A stretch of 64,000 nt of DNA from positions 40,555,664 to 40,619,663 of the forward strand of contig JAVGWX010000005.1 of assembly GCA_036924085.1 (NCBI GenBank), read 5' to 3'. Positions 1-11,769 of this stretch are shown in pieces. A program made the translations under genes and the position numbers. The first letter of the stretch is position 1; each line of letters opens with the position of its first letter. The notes below the pieces were generated by a model, which searched no databases, was not told the origin of the DNA, and worked only from the letters and a program-made list of their open reading frames with translations. Source of the DNA: Ariolimax columbianus (Eukaryota; Mollusca; Gastropoda; Stylommatophora; Arionidae).

Positions 1-1739
1 ATTATTATATATTATCTGCGAATATACCCGAAGCCGTTTATTTCCGTTTCCTACCTACTCCTCTCAACAAGTTTTGTCAAACATCGACTTAGAGAAACAT
101 TGACGTTTTTTAAAATAAAGAATTGTTATTCCAGAGATTCGAAGTGAAAATGTAATAATTACATATTATGTCAAAAGTAATTTTGTCAAGTCCTACAAAT
201 TCAGTTTTAGAACTAAAATAACTATTTTAAAATAATGCAGTAATCTGTAGTAATCAGTGAAAATCTGTGCTATGGACGAGTGTGACTACTTCATCACTTG
301 TCTGAGAGAGTCGTCGCCACTCAAAGACTGTGGCTATGGTGTATGATGTGATGTACTGTCTAACTTCTATCAAAGACGATTGTGTGTTTACTCGTATGAA
401 CACACACGGGCTGGCAAGCCACTGAATAGTCCACTTTACTCTTCGTTGTCACTTTTTGTTGAATAATAATTAATATCTTACTTATTTTACTACATTTCTA
501 TACTACTATGAGTACTATAGTATTAAAGTAACTTCAAGTAAGTACTAATAATAATTAATACTAATTTAATAGCAGTTGAGTAGTAATATAGTATAGTCTA
601 TCATTGATATATGCCCACCCAACTCAGCTGTTCCCATCGACTGAGTCGCCAACTAATAACTATTCTTATTCTATTGCTTTGTTTTTTGCTATTATATAAA
701 ATAAATCCTCAAATAAAATATTAAAGCTTATAATTCACGAGAAACCGTAGTCACGGATCTGCAGTAGTCTACAATACTACAAATACAATCTATAATAAAA
801 TTAAAAGTTGTCTGATTTCAGAAACAACAAAATTGTACCTATACTCTGACTCAGTCAGTGCACTGTATAGTGTACAGTTATTTAAAGACAAAAGACGTAC
901 ATAGTGACGCTGTTTTTTATTTTGGGCTAAACTAAACGTTTACTTTTTCATATAAACAGAAGCAGATGTTTTGAGCAATTATCTTTGCACAATGTCACAC
1001 ATTGTATCAAGGGACTGGCTATATTGTAACTAACTAACTGGCAATTTATTAACTTGTAGTCATCAATTACCTATTTGTTTTTTCATATCCTTGATGACGT
1101 TATTTCATTTTCACTCCATTTGGCTGTTTGAAGGAGAAAAAAACCATATCTTGTTCACTGATGGCATTGTGACCAGTACAGCATGTATTTTATGATGTTA
1201 CATAAATGTAATTATTTAAAAACCTTATCTAAATGTACGACTAGTCAAAACTGCATTGCTAAGGTTATTTTATTCAATGAAAACATCAAAAGAAAATTGA
1301 AAAACACCTTCAGATTTACTATGCACCATTTACACTTTTATTAGACATGCCATGTTATTAGAAGAGAAAAGACAACAAAAGAGATAATGGATGAAAAAGA
1401 GAAAACATGCTGGGGATATTTTCATAGAATTAGCACATTCAAAAGAAATTACATATATACGTGAAAATTCTCTCTATAATGTTCATTTGAAGCTGTTCTT
1501 TACCTGTCTTTGTTTCAGTCATCGCTTGCATTTTATCTCACATAGAACCTCTCATAGCAAAGCTCGCTGTTAAACAACGGCGTAACAAGGAAGGGGACAG
1601 GGGTAGACAGCTGCCCTTGATGCTGCAGGAGGAGGTGCCAAAAACATCATGCTCTCTGTGACCATTTTTGTCAAATTAATGTTGCCTTTCTCATCTGATT
1701 GAATCCTCTTAATTATTGTCTATAAATTGTTTGAGCTGC
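1..1739. other. AT-rich non-coding sequence, no recognised gene
   Basis: No convincing exon, RNA gene or known repeat was recognised. The stretch around 470-620 is low-complexity TA/ATT-rich sequence. Short open frames here look random. It may contain the upstream region of the Cab45-like gene, but no core promoter motif stands out. Confidence 0.5.
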
Positions 1740-1995
1740 TTGAAAAGACAGTGGGTGATTGTCATGATGAAATTATCCTTAGAGATTTCAAATGATCATT
1801 CTCGATGGGGCGGAGTGATTTGCAGATATGGTGAAGATGTTTTTGTGACAATAGAAAGCGTCTCCTAAGATTAAGATCAAAAGATCGATTACTATGGCAG
1901 TCATGGGAAGCATAGATTCATACCACGAGGACAACCCAAAGTCCTCTGAGAAGACATTTTAAGACAGTCTGTAAGATACTGAGGAATAGACTAAT
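1740..1995 (+). pseudogene. RTE-type LINE remnant, endonuclease joined to 3' end
   Basis: Bases 1753-1880 resemble the endonuclease segment of the 17-20 kb LINE (its 17740-17870), including the DNA encoding the GDFNARVG region and the following SRWDGVIG segment. Bases 1885-1990 instead resemble that element's last 200 bases (20090-20230). The copy therefore has a large internal deletion and many indels; it is dead. Comparison was by eye. Confidence 0.6.
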
Positions 1996-3044
1996 GAAAC
2001 CAGGATAAGAAGAAGACATTGGATAGAACAGTGAATCAACATTTTTGATAAACATATACACACCAGGATAGAAGAGGAACAATTATGTTAATTGAAAATG
2101 ACTTGGAGAATAGACTTGATTGCATCTGCGTAGTCGCATATGTGCTCAGTTCCTTTCATTACTGAAACCACAGACGACAGAGCACGAACTCTGTAGCTTT
2201 GTGGCAGCTCTGAAATTTGACTGACTGGGAGTAGCAGTCATATCATTAAAATAAAACCAATAACATTGGATTTGAGCAAATCTGTGATTTGAGCCCAGTA
2301 CATTGGGATTGTAGGTAAAGCTCTAGACTACACGCTTGTCTCTAAGTAAGAAAGTAATTTAACAAGTGTCATAAATTCTCCATAATTCTTGCTAATATTA
2401 TAAGTTCTCTACAGGACTGGAAACATGAATTGTTTACAAATTAAGCAGATATTTTAAATGGCAGGGTGCATTAGTCCACACAACAGTCCAATCACCTGTT
2501 TGTCAACTCACTGAATTGCAAGTATATGCAAAAAGACCTCTAAATCCCTAAGGGGTACAAAAGGAGTGACTAAGTGAAGTTAAAGGTGCATTTTTCTTCA
2601 TTTGACCTGGGAACAAAATTCCTTGGTCTCCCATTGAATGCTATTCCAATCTACCTGCCAGTTATCTGTGCCATTATTTTAGAGGGATTCTGTTTTCTCT
2701 AATTATGTATGTTTAGTGAAAGATGTGTTTAGTGCAATGGAAACATTATTTTGTTTCTAAACAATTTAAATTTAGACAAAAATGGCTATTTGTGTAGTAA
2801 GGCAATTTGTATCTGCACCTCGATGGCTGAGTGTAGTACTTGTAACTCTTTTACTGTTGATCAAATGAGATAGTTTTTAGACCATTGCTATTTATTTCAA
2901 TAGCAAATTACACTTATACATTATTACATATTTCAATATCGTTAAGAAAGGTGATTATTTTAGCATCTACACATTGGTGAAAGGTATTGTATAGTAGAAA
3001 GTATAAAATAAATGTAGTGAAAATTGGTGTGTACAAAACCAAAC
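1996..3044. other. non-coding, no recognised feature
   Basis: No exon or clear repeat was identified. A short stretch near 2460-2520 resembles the 5' leader of the 17 kb LINE around its 'aatcacctgtttg' word, so part may be old LINE sequence. Confidence 0.4.
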
Positions 3045-3051
3045 TGTTATT

Positions 3052-3417
3052 TCTTAGTTGACTTGTACTTCTACAGGGGTGTATGCCCCTGTGAAGGTCC
3101 CAGCTCTGGTATGAGCTGGATGTAGTCGGAAGGAGCTTTTCCTGCTTAGCAGGCTAGCCTCGAGCCTCTTATACTCTGCTGTGTTGGGACAAGCGCTTAC
3201 GGAGGGTGGTTATCCGATGTGCAAGTCCATCTTAATAGACTCAAAACACTAGTGCAAAGTAGACCCACAGCCTGTTAAGCTGTTTTTAACAAACCACCTA
3301 ACCATGGCCAGTGTTATGCCATGTCAGACAGCCGCCTCATACGACATGCTCTATGTGAGACAGTGGTGCTATTCTTGTCCTTGTCATACACAAAGACCCC
3401 GGCAGACCACTCAGGAC
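3052..3417 (-). repeat. Interspersed repeat family S1, copy 1
   Basis: This stretch is the reverse complement of 10868-11243. Shared landmarks are the 'agtggtctgccggggtcttt' end, the 'aagcgcttgtccca' word and the 'cccctgtagag' end. The length (about 370 bp) and the two dispersed inverted copies fit a SINE or short non-autonomous element. No open frame is shared, so the short ORFs in it are incidental. The mobilising partner is unknown. Confidence 0.65.
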
Positions 3418-3735
3418 TGTTTCCGATCTCATATTTATTACAGCTGCATGTTGTACTATACAATGTTTATTCTGCGTCTGTTTCTAAGAATTCACATCAT
3501 TGCACTCTGGGCAAACCCATAGGTGTTCAGTCTCTCTCCACAAATGGCACAGGGTCTGGATGCTGATGGTCCCTGTAGCTCGCTGGTTGTACACCCTCTT
3601 GGTCCATCACCTCGTGCCCCATACTCCGCTCAAACCTCATTTAATGTAGAAACTTTGCAGTCTGTGGATTACAGCTTCATCTATTGTGGTGTCTTCATCC
3701 AACAGGTGGTCATTGATTGATTTCAAAATGTCATT
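3418..3735 (-). pseudogene. 3' fragment of an I-clade LINE (same family as 56.6-60.3 kb)
   Basis: Read on the minus strand, it encodes a cysteine/histidine-rich C-terminus with the words TLCHLWRETEHLWVCPEC and then NDVNS plus a stop. The 3' end of the LINE at 56.6-60.3 kb gives TLCHLPRGTEHLWVCPEC and then SDVDS plus a stop. Only the C-terminal tail remains, with an earlier in-frame stop. It abuts repeat S1, so one element probably inserted next to or into the other. Confidence 0.65.
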
Positions 3736-3739
3736 CCAA

Positions 3740-4149
3740 TCCATCACTAATGTGCCCATGATGGGTCTACAAAGTCTATACAAATACAAAAGCTTATTCA
3801 TTTATTGATTTCAGTAGATAAATATTGAATTTGTTAATGTTAAAAGTAATAATGCATTATGGAGGTTGATTATTTATTGGATCAAACATTAATATGATGC
3901 AATGCTTTCTATTCTCTAACAGATATCAAAACAGCAGTGCTTTTTTAATTTTGTGTAGTACCAAATTTTTGACCTTTATGAGAAACAGCAGTAGCATTGT
4001 TCGGGGACACCTCAGTTAAAATGTTGTTGATGAAGCCACGGAATTAACTTTAAAATAAAATACTTTTCTTTGCTACATGAGTTGGTGTATATTTTTAATA
4101 ACAACAGTGACGTATTGTTATTATATCTGTGGAAATAAGAAAACACAGA
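3740..4149. other. upstream region of the Cab45-like gene
   Basis: AT-rich sequence with no TATA box or CpG cluster that I can defend. The in-frame codons just upstream of base 4150 (from a GTG at 4129) are open, but the first ATG in frame is at 4150. Confidence 0.35.
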
Positions 4150-4345
4150 ATGTGCTGTGTGATCATCTACATTATTGGCCTATTTGCTAGCTTGGTAATT
4201 TGTCTCCCAGTACCACAACTCACTGTGAAACCTCTAGAGGACATCAAAAGTCAGATCCATCAAGTTGACAATATTGAGGTTCATCATGACATTGACACTG
4301 ACGTCAAAAACCAGGAATTGGCGCAGGATCTCTTACCTGATCAGA
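4150..4345 (+). CDS. SDF4: Cab45/SDF4-like protein, exon 1 (signal peptide)
   Basis: This is the first coding exon of a secretory-pathway calcium-binding protein. The ATG at 4150 (A at -3) opens a hydrophobic signal peptide (MCCVIIYIIGLFASLVIC) followed by an acidic, His-rich segment. The exon ends 'gatcaga' before a GTCAGT donor at 4346, phase 1, and joins the exon at 6440 to make a serine codon. Known for the family: Cab45 is a soluble Golgi/secretory EF-hand protein of the CREC group that helps sort secretory cargo. Cab45 N-termini are poorly conserved, so this exon is assigned by phase, position and signal peptide; the identity rests on exons 3 and 4. Confidence 0.65.
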
Positions 4346-4481
4346 GTCAGTATCTACATATGTAACATTATTACTGTTTAGCTTAACTCCCTTAGTATTT
4401 TTTTAACAGAAGGCAAGCTAGCTTAACGCCAAATATCTTTAAAATATTCCATATCTTTTCATGAGATTTCCTGTTTTTACA

Positions 4482-4502
4482 CTCTCTCTCTCTCTCTCTC
4501 TG
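4482..4502. repeat. (CT)n microsatellite
   Basis: About ten CT repeats lie in intron 1 of the Cab45-like gene. Confidence 0.9.
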
Positions 4503-4504
4503 CC

Positions 4505-5075
4505 ATTTTTTTTTCAACAATTATGTAATGGGTACTTTCAATAATCATATTTCCCCCCTATATTTCCATACTCTCACTTCCTTCTATTGACATCAAAACT
4601 TGACAGTCCTTCCAGGTTTTTATTTGTTATATGTATAGAGTAGTGAAAGTAAACTGTTTCCATCTTAATCATTTAAATTATTAAGTTACTCTCATCTGTG
4701 TTGTTCTCTATCTTTAACAAAGACCTTTTGGTCACAACATAGGTTGTTGCTGTAATTTTGCAGCATAGAATGATCATTTAAGATTGGTTAGTTTTAATTG
4801 TGGATGTCCATGTGTTTCTGGGGCTGTAAAGGGGAACAGAATAGTAACACTGTATTCTGTAAGAGGCGACTAAGAAGAGTTGGTCATGTGACCATCTTCT
4901 CCATCAAGTAGTAAATATTATTCACAAGAAAAATAAAAGACCTCTACCATCCTATGTAGAAGAGGGGGGACTTAAGTCAACTATCATTTTAGACAGATAA
5001 TGATTTTTCTCAAAACTCATAATCATGCAAGTCACATTTTTGTTACTTTAATCAGACTTGTTGTTTTAAATTTGC
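4505..5075. other. intron sequence, no recognised feature
   Basis: No exon or full repeat was recognised. A short 'gtaagaggcgactaa' word at about 4858 also occurs in repeat S1 at 10939, which suggests a small S1-related remnant. Confidence 0.4.
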
Positions 5076-5560
5076 AAGGGTTGCTCAGAATATAATGCCC
5101 TTCATTTGTTTTCCTCATCCCAGAATAAAGATAGCAAAGTGAACATTTTCAGGTTGCAACACTTTCCTGCATAAGTGTACATAATTGCATGGTCTTCCAT
5201 TAGATAGCACTGCTGTATTAGTCTGTTACAATTTGTTGTTGTGTGCGATACACATACACATTAGAAACAACGAGCTGCAATTTAATTCTTAGTGGTGCAG
5301 GAAAGAAAATGGAAATATTCACAAACATTGTTTGAAGTGTATGGAAATTATGCAGCCGATATTACCATTGTTGGATTTCTGGTTCCGAAAGTTTCAGCTT
5401 CAGAAAGTGGAGAGACGGAGCTGTCTCATCAGGTGCTGTTTGGATGTCTTTTCATAGCCACCAAACCAGAAATGTTGCAGCATGCCGTGGCTATTATTCA
5501 TGAGCATCGTCGACAATTGGCACTGCTGCTTTGAGTCAGCATTGGCAAATTACGACATTC
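5076..5560 (+). pseudogene. mariner-type transposon, 5' TIR and transposase N-terminus
   Basis: The start 'agggttgctcagaatataat' looks like a Tc1/mariner terminal repeat. The open frame at 5292-5534 then resembles the paired helix-turn-helix N-terminus of mariner transposases: VYGNYAADITIV, then SGETELS, then TKPEMLQHAVAIIHEHRRQLAL. The catalytic domain is missing, so this is a 5' fragment. It is a different family from the mariner at 49.3-50.7 kb. Confidence 0.65.
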
Positions 5561-5705
5561 TTGAATATTCTAAGTTATGCACTATGTGGGTTCCTTGAAG
5601 TCATAATGCCGACTAGAGACATAAAAGAACCATGACTACTTGAGCAGGAAATGAACTGATATAGGAAATGCATGCTTGCTCTTGTTGTAGAAGTGAACAT
5701 AGATT

Positions 5706-6215
5706 ATGTGGAAAAGTAGTGTGTGTAAAGGCAACATTTCCCACATGGAACTCCAAGGATATAAGAAAGAGACAAAAATAAGGATTTTAAATTCAAATGT
5801 GAAGCCAGTCCTGCTGTATGGAGCAGAAACCTGGAGGATGACCAAAGGCAATAACAAGAGACTGCAGAGTTTTGTTAACAGATGCCTGAGAAAAATTCTT
5901 GGTATAAAATGGTTTGATAAAGTTACAAGTGACAGACTGTGGGAGAGAGTGGGACAATGTCAATTGGAACAAGAAATCTTAGGAAGAAAGTGGAGATGGA
6001 TGGGTCATACATTAAGAAAGCCCCAGGTCAGTATCACCAGGCAATCCCTATCATAGAACCACCAGGGAAAGAGAGTCATAGACCAAGAAATACATGGAGA
6101 CAAGATCTAGAGGCAGAATTAAAAATAACAGGAAAAAGCTGGAAGGAAAGACAGAGCTGCTTGGCGAGGGTTGGTTGATGGCCTATGCACCCCTGGGTGC
6201 GAAAGAAAAAGAGAA
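5706..6215 (+). pseudogene. LINE 3' fragment (family B), copy 1
   Basis: The plus strand encodes the typical region downstream of a LINE reverse transcriptase: VKPVLLYGAETW, RCLRKILGIKWFDKV, KWRWMGHTLRKP, then in a second frame PGKESHRPRNTW and SWKERQSCLARVGWW. It has one frameshift near 6050 and further stops, and no catalytic core. A diverged copy lies at 44490-44795 in the same orientation, with both ending near 'gatggtctatgca'. Confidence 0.75.
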
Positions 6216-6439
6216 CATTTAGATATACTGTGCATTAATGTCATACATTGTTAATAAATAATGTCAGGGAAAAAAATTGTGGTGTATTGCTTTCTGAACA
6301 ACCATCGTACATGACATTGTATATAGCTTGTAGCTCGGCTGTCTAAGATGTGATCGATTTTTAAATTTGCATATGCTCTTACCAACTTTGTTCTTTATTT
6401 GAGTCTTGTTTTGGTTTCTTTGATTCATTACTGTTCCAG
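6216..6439. other. intron 1 end, no feature
   Basis: Unremarkable AT-rich intron sequence ends in a pyrimidine-rich tract and a CCAG acceptor at 6436-6439. Confidence 0.5.
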
Positions 6440-6603
6440 GCAATGATGCTGCAGGGGATAGGCAGCTAGGTCAGGATGAGCAACAGCAGCAGCAACCTCC
6501 TGATGTACTGCAGCCAGTTGCTGCAGATGGCAATGCTGCTCTTGCTTTTGGGAGTGACAATGATGAGAAACGAATGAATCTTGACCAAGTTGGACTGATT
6601 AAG
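6440..6603 (+). CDS. SDF4: Cab45/SDF4-like protein, exon 2 (Gln-rich linker)
   Basis: The exon has a CCAG acceptor, 164 bases and a GTCTGT donor at 6604. It enters in phase 1 and leaves in phase 0, matching exons 1 and 3. It encodes a low-complexity Asn/Asp/Gln/Ala linker (including DEQQQQQPPDVLQPV) ending DEKRMNLDQVGLIK. It has no domain. In known Cab45 proteins this is the variable stretch between the signal peptide and the conserved LPPDHL-type block. Open frame, correct phase and splice signals are the support. Confidence 0.65.
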
Positions 6604-6609
6604 GTCTGT

Positions 6610-6978
6610 TGAACAATGAGATTAAACAAACCATAAAACAGAAAAGATGATAGTGAGGTTGATATTATTTTGTGATTTTCATTTTTCTCCACAAATTTAT
6701 CTTATGATTGGGGTCTTGATTTTTGATTCAAGCATCATAAATATTAGCTTAGAAGGGCCAATCTATTGACTAATGTAGACAGTCATACCTCTCAGGTAGC
6801 TATGAGTTCTCTGTTGTTGACTTTATTCAGTACAGTCAGGCTGTCCATTATTATCTTTTTATGCAGTCCTTTATCCTCTTTCTAATAATTTGTCTCGTCA
6901 TAATAAATTCAAACTTTTTTATTCTCAGAAAATATCCAACAGTTGACTATCTATGTCCTAGAAATTTGAGCAATAGAA
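6610..6978. other. intron 2 sequence, no recognised feature
   Basis: Nothing recognisable was found before the LINE fragment that follows. Confidence 0.5.
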
Positions 6979-7350
6979 ATGAGATGCTTGCGAAGAATTC
7001 TTGGCACTTCATAGTTGGATCGCGTTACAAACAACAATGTTCTTGAAGTTGTTAGGAAGGAGTTAGGTCAATATAAAAACTTATTGACTATAGTAAAAAC
7101 ATGAAAATTGACATGGTATGGACATATATCACGATCAGTGGGTCTGATCAAGACCATCCTGCAAGGCACTGTGCCTGGGAAGCGTGAGAGAGGGAGACCA
7201 AAAAAGAGATGGGATGACAATATAAAAGAGTGGACGGGAAGGTCTTTAGCTGAAACTATTACCATGGCGAAAAATCAAGACGTATGGCGGGAACTGGTTT
7301 GACAAACTGCAATAACGGTGCCTCAACGACCTTCTAGGTTACAGGACTGA
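6979..7350 (+). pseudogene. LINE 3' fragment (post-RT domain and C-terminus)
   Basis: Frames read EMRCLRRILGTS, then DRVTNNNVL, then LTWYGHISRS, GLIKTILQGTVPGKRERGR, PKKRWDDNIKEWTGRSLAE and DVWRELV. This is a common animal LINE C-terminus. The first part is in another frame from the last and carries stops. No catalytic domain remains. A related C-terminus is present in the LINE inside the hAT element (22690-23930, minus strand). Confidence 0.75.
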
Positions 7351-7354
7351 TGAT

Positions 7355-7699
7355 GACTATCCAATTAATGGTCTGTTGTGGTTTTTACTTTTCAGAAGCT
7401 TATTTCAAACCATATTTATAATACTTTTTAGCTTTTCATTGTACTTATAAATGAATGATTTTCTTATGTAAAGATGTAAAACAACATACATATGTCCCTT
7501 ATAGACCTTGCTTGTTTGTTCACTGTTTCCCAACCAAATAAAACTATCAGCTCTTTGTAATACTACAGACAGATTTGTCACATACAATATTTTCCTGATT
7601 AAAATTCAGTACTACATGTAGAAAACAATCATGATACTTCAATATAATAAATCTTCAGCTTTAGTTTTGCAGTACGATTATTATTTGATAGATTTTCAT
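7355..7699. other. intron 2 sequence, no recognised feature
   Basis: AT-rich, with no exon or clear repeat. Confidence 0.45.
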
Positions 7700-10640
7700 T
7701 TTGCCATTGTCATCATCATGTAGCATGTCCTTTGCAGAATGTCGCACTCATGACAGTCTGTCTGTAGGAAACTCTGTCTTCAGCCAGTCTTCCTGCCTGC
7801 TCCAAGGTCAAATCCAGTATCTCCTTGATATCCTGAGTCCATCGTCTTTTCGGTAGGCTCCTGCCTCTCTTTCCAGGGACCATGCCCTCCATAACCATTC
7901 TCTCCATTTTGACTTGTCCAAAAAGTTTTCGGGTCATTATATCATTTATGAGCCAATTCTCCTCCACATTTAAGTCTTGCCAGATGGATTTCTTTCTTTG
8001 TCCACAGGATTTTCAGCACTCTTCTGTAGCACTATGTTTCAAAAGCACCTACCTTCACTCTTCTGTAGCACTATGTTTCAAAAGCACCTACCTTCACTCT
8101 TCTGTAGCACTATGTTTCAAAAGCACCTACCTTCACTCTTCTGTAGCACTATGTTTCAGAAGCACCTACCTTCACTCTTATGGCTTTTGTAATCGTCCAC
8201 CCATAGGTTGCCACAGGAAAAATGCATGTTTTTAGGATCTTTAATTTTAATTCCTTGTTTGTATTATGCCATAATTTCTTCATATTTCTTATCTTCTGCA
8301 TTACTATAGTCTGTCATCTTCTTACTTCCTTTGTACAGTCTCCATTGTTGTTTAGTATTGATCCCAAATATTCAAAATGTGCAACATTTTCAATCTCTTC
8401 GTCAGCAAACTCGATTTAGGGTTGTTTTGTCTTTCTTGTCAGTTGTCATTATCTTAGTTGTCTTTGTATTCAGGCAGAGATTCTGGTCTTCGTTGTGCTT
8501 CTGGACTCATGTAATTATTTGTTCTAGGCCCTTGGCGCTTTGAAAGCAAAACTGTGTTATTGGCATATCGTATCTCTAGTATCTCCATTCCTCCTGTTGT
8601 GAAAGGATCGAAGTCTGTAGAAATTGGATCTGCCTCTACATTCCTGATGTTTTCCGCATATATGTTGAACAGATATGGTGAAAAAATGCAGCCCCATCTG
8701 ATACGCAATAAGATCTTACCAGCGTGGCTTATCAAGGGATGTACACAGATCATTTTCATGCTTTGGGTCATTCTGTGTTGCGCCAGATCTTATTACAGTC
8801 TGCATGGTATATGCGGATGCTTGCCTCTCCTCCCGCTTGTATCAGTTCAGCGGGAATATCATCGCAGCCTGGAGTTTTCCCTTTTTTCAGCACCTTAATC
8901 GCTGCTCGAACTTCGCTCAATGTGGCTTCTGGTTCTTCCTCTTCATTGTTTGTTGCATGTCTTCGTTTTTGAGTGGTCTCCGTACATCTCTCTGCAGTAT
9001 TCCATCCATCTTTCTAGAATATCTTTGCTTTCTGTGATTGTTGCCCCGTTTCTGTCATTTATTGCCAGTAGAGACAACCGGAATATTCCAGTCAGAGATC
9101 TAATCTCCTTGAATGTTTCATGTTCATTCCCCTGCCCCTGGAGTTCCTCTATTTTGTTACATGTGTCTATTATGTGCTGTTTCCTATCTTACCTAATTTT
9201 TTTCCTGGTTTCTTTTGTACAATTTCGATATTTGTCTGTGTTTTGTTCTGTTCTTACCTGTCTGTTTCTCTCTTGCCTCTACGAGTCGCAGTGTCTCCTC
9301 TGTAATATAGTTCTGTTTCTTACGCACTTTCTTGGGAATAATGTCGTGTGCTGCTGAGGGCTTCTCTCACATGTGACACCAATTCTTTAGTAGACATGTT
9401 TTCTTGCGTTGCCGTTAGTGCCTCAAACTTGTTTTGTATTTCAACGTTATATTCATATGGTATTGATTTCACATTGAAACGTATTGGTCGTGCACCTGTG
9501 TTCACCGTTCGTAGTCTTATTGTAAGTACAGCAACCAGTAATTCATGATCTGTGTCGCAGTCCGCTCCTGGAAGCGTATTTGTTGACAACACTCGTCTGC
9601 CATCTGTGCTGTACTAGGATGTAATCAATCTGATTTCTGTGTTTGCCATCGGGGGAGGTCCATGTGTATAATCACTTCGGATGATGCTTAAATAGGGTGT
9701 TCGCAATGGTGAGGTTATTCTCCATACAGAACTCAACTGGTTTTTCACCTCTTTTGTTCCTGTGTCCAAGACCAAAGGATCCTCGTACTCTTCTTGCTTC
9801 TGCTGTTCTTTCTAGACCAACTTTCACGTTAAAATCCCCCATGATGATCAGGGTGTCTCGTCTCTCTCTCTCTTATCCAATGTGTCTTCCAAGGTGTTAT
9901 AGAAATCCTAAACTTCGACTTCACAATCATCTGCTGTTGATGTTGGTGCGTAAACCTGCATTAATGTAAAGTTTCTTGTCTTTCTTTTTGGGCTAATCAC
10001 AATTACCCGGTCATTTACCGGGTTATACCCAAGCAGCGAAGGTGCTGTCCTCTTGGACAGGAGGAGACTGACCCTGCTCTGACCACTTTTGTCTCTCCCT
10101 GAGAAAATGGTTTCTCTGGATGCACACACACAGTGTCCTTGACCTGCCCATCTATTCTCTGATATTCCCATGATGTCAATCCCGGTTCTTTCTATCTCCT
10201 GTCCAACTATGAATAGCTTCCCCTGGTGCAGGCTCCTGATGTTCCAGGTGCCTATTCTTAATTTAATTTTTAGTCCGTTCTGAGTTTTCCATTGTAATGC
10301 AGTCTGACTCTTGGCCGTCATTTCTATTACTTGTACTGGCTCTGAAAGTGTCCTCTTCCTCAGTTCGTGTCGATGATCTGCCTGACTTGAGGGGCTCACC
10401 ATCAGAACTTTGAGTTTTGTTTGTATCAACTGTCATGAGTTTCTTGGCATGTTTGCGTTCAGTAGTATGTTATTGCTTTCTGAATGTTGTTCTGGCCGCT
10501 TACCAGTCTCGATCCCTGGTTCATCCTTAGCCTGATACCAGGCCATTCCAGATCCTGCCTTCAAAGTCGTTGCCGACTAAGTTGGTCCTCCGTCAGATCC
10601 GACTTCCCCTTTCGTCTGTTCATTCACGTATTTTAGCCAG
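7700..10640 (-). mobile_element. Degenerate near-full-length RTE-like LINE
   Basis: Minus-strand pieces appear in the correct order for one element. A GC-rich leader is at 10450-10640. The endonuclease is at 9908-10330 (LRIGTWNIRSLHQGKL, GISENRW, NPVNDRVIVISPKRK, MQVYAPTS). A linker is at 9320-9592 (DTDHELLVA, RPIRFNVKSIP). The reverse transcriptase core is at 8454-8771 (GCIFSPYLFNIYAE, then RYANNTVLLS where active copies have RYADDTVLLS). The C-terminal domain is at 7716-7967 (PKRRWTQDIKEILDLTLEQA). Frameshifts and stops are frequent, and the catalytic YADD is changed to YANN, so it is inactive. It lies in intron 2 of the Cab45-like gene, antisense to it. Confidence 0.75.
8023..8178 (-). repeat. 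39-bp tandem repeat, 4 copies, inside LINE coding sequence
   Basis: The unit beginning 'cttctgtagcactatgtttc' recurs every 39 bases four times, with the last copy slightly diverged (a/g at one site). On the LINE's coding strand each unit spells GAFET*CYRRV, which is the conserved FEMKCYRRI-type motif downstream of the RT core. The unit is 13 codons, so the duplication is in frame. Confidence 0.9.
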
Positions 10641-10867
10641 CTAGCCAAAGGATTTTGCATTGTCATGCATGCTGGTCTTCAGAATGCTCCATATTTCATT
10701 GTGATGTTTGCCTTCCTTTTCGACTCTGCTAGATAGCTAAATTACTTTCTGAATATTTTCATCTTTTCTCGTATGTTCATACCATTGATGTTGATCTTTG
10801 GTTTACATGGGCCACCCAATTTGTAGGTTATTTGGAATTGTGCTATAACCTTGCTGATATTTATTGC

Positions 10868-11243
10868 CTGAGTGGTCTGCCGGGGTCTTTGTGTATGACA
10901 AGGACAAGAATAGCACCACGGCCTCACAGAGAGCATGTTGTAAGAGGCGACTAACTGTGTCACATGGCATAACACCAGCTATGGTTAGGTGGTTTGTTAA
11001 GAGCCGCATAGATGGCGCAAAACAGGCTGCGGGTCTACTTTGCTAGAGTGTTTGAGTCTTTCAAGATGAACTCGCATATCAGTTAACCACCCACCATAAG
11101 CGCTTGTCCCAATGCAGCGGAGTATTAAGCTACTCGAGCCTGGCCCACTAAGCAGGAAACTCTTCTCTCGGCTACATCTAGCTTATCCCAGAGCTGGGAC
11201 CTGCTCAGTGGCATCTGCCCCTGTAGAGGTACAGGTCAACTAA
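10868..11243 (+). repeat. Interspersed repeat family S1, copy 2
   Basis: Inverted partner of 3052-3417, about 375 bp. It sits just upstream of the 5' leader of the antisense LINE at 7.7-10.6 kb. No protein-coding frame is conserved between the copies. It contains the word 'gtaagaggcgactaactgtg', also seen in part at 4858. Confidence 0.65.
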
Positions 11244-11309
11244 GAAGATAATTAGTACATGGTCTGTATTGCAGTCTGTACTATGAAATGCATGTGTAAT
11301 TTTTACTGC

Positions 11310-11540
11310 ATTGAGATGTTTCCTCCCAGTCAAAATAAAATCAATCTATTGACATGATCTAGAATGACAATGGGACATAGGTTATTTTGTGAGCAGAATT
11401 CAAGCAGTCTCTTACTATTTTCATTGAGTTTTCCAATGCCATGTTGTCCTACACATCCTGGCCTGTAGCGGTGCTCAGATCCAGTGCTTGCATTCAGGTC
11501 ACCTAATATTTTAATATATTTATTTCTTTGCGAAAAGCTC
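11310..11540 (-). pseudogene. LINE endonuclease fragment
   Basis: The minus strand reads ILGDLNASTGSEHRYRPG, then GQHGIGKLNENSKRLLEFC. This is the GDFNARVG-type active-site region of an APE-like LINE endonuclease, with the expected downstream LLEFC block. Both ends are lost. It is 50 bases upstream of exon 3 of the Cab45-like gene. Confidence 0.65.
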
Positions 11541-11593
11541 TTTTAATTCTTGCCAAATTGCTGTGATTATTTATTTCTGGCTGTGAATTGCAG

Positions 11594-11769
11594 AAACTGC
11601 CATTGGACAAACTAATTCCTGCAGATCATTTAGATGTTGTGAAAATGGAGCAGGATGGACACATCAACAAGGATTATCATAAAGAAATGTTTCTGGGTGG
11701 TCAACACGATGAATTTAAAGCAGAAACTGTAGAAAATGCAGAGATTAAGTTGAAAGAGATTGTTGAAGA
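11594..11769 (+). CDS. SDF4: Cab45/SDF4-like protein, exon 3 (conserved pre-EF block)
   Basis: The exon starts after an ATTGCAG acceptor and ends at a GTGAGT donor (11770), from phase 0 to phase 2. It encodes KLPLDKLIPADHLDVVKMEQ, DGHINKDYHKEMFLGG, and an acidic stretch ending LKEIVE. This is the signature pre-EF block of Cab45: the mammalian protein has a leucine-proline-rich DHL segment, then a DGHLN..FH.E.FLG segment, at the same place before EF-hand 1. This exon makes the family call. Related CREC proteins (calumenin, reticulocalbin) share H..E.FLG but lack the DHL..VK segment. Confidence 0.8.
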
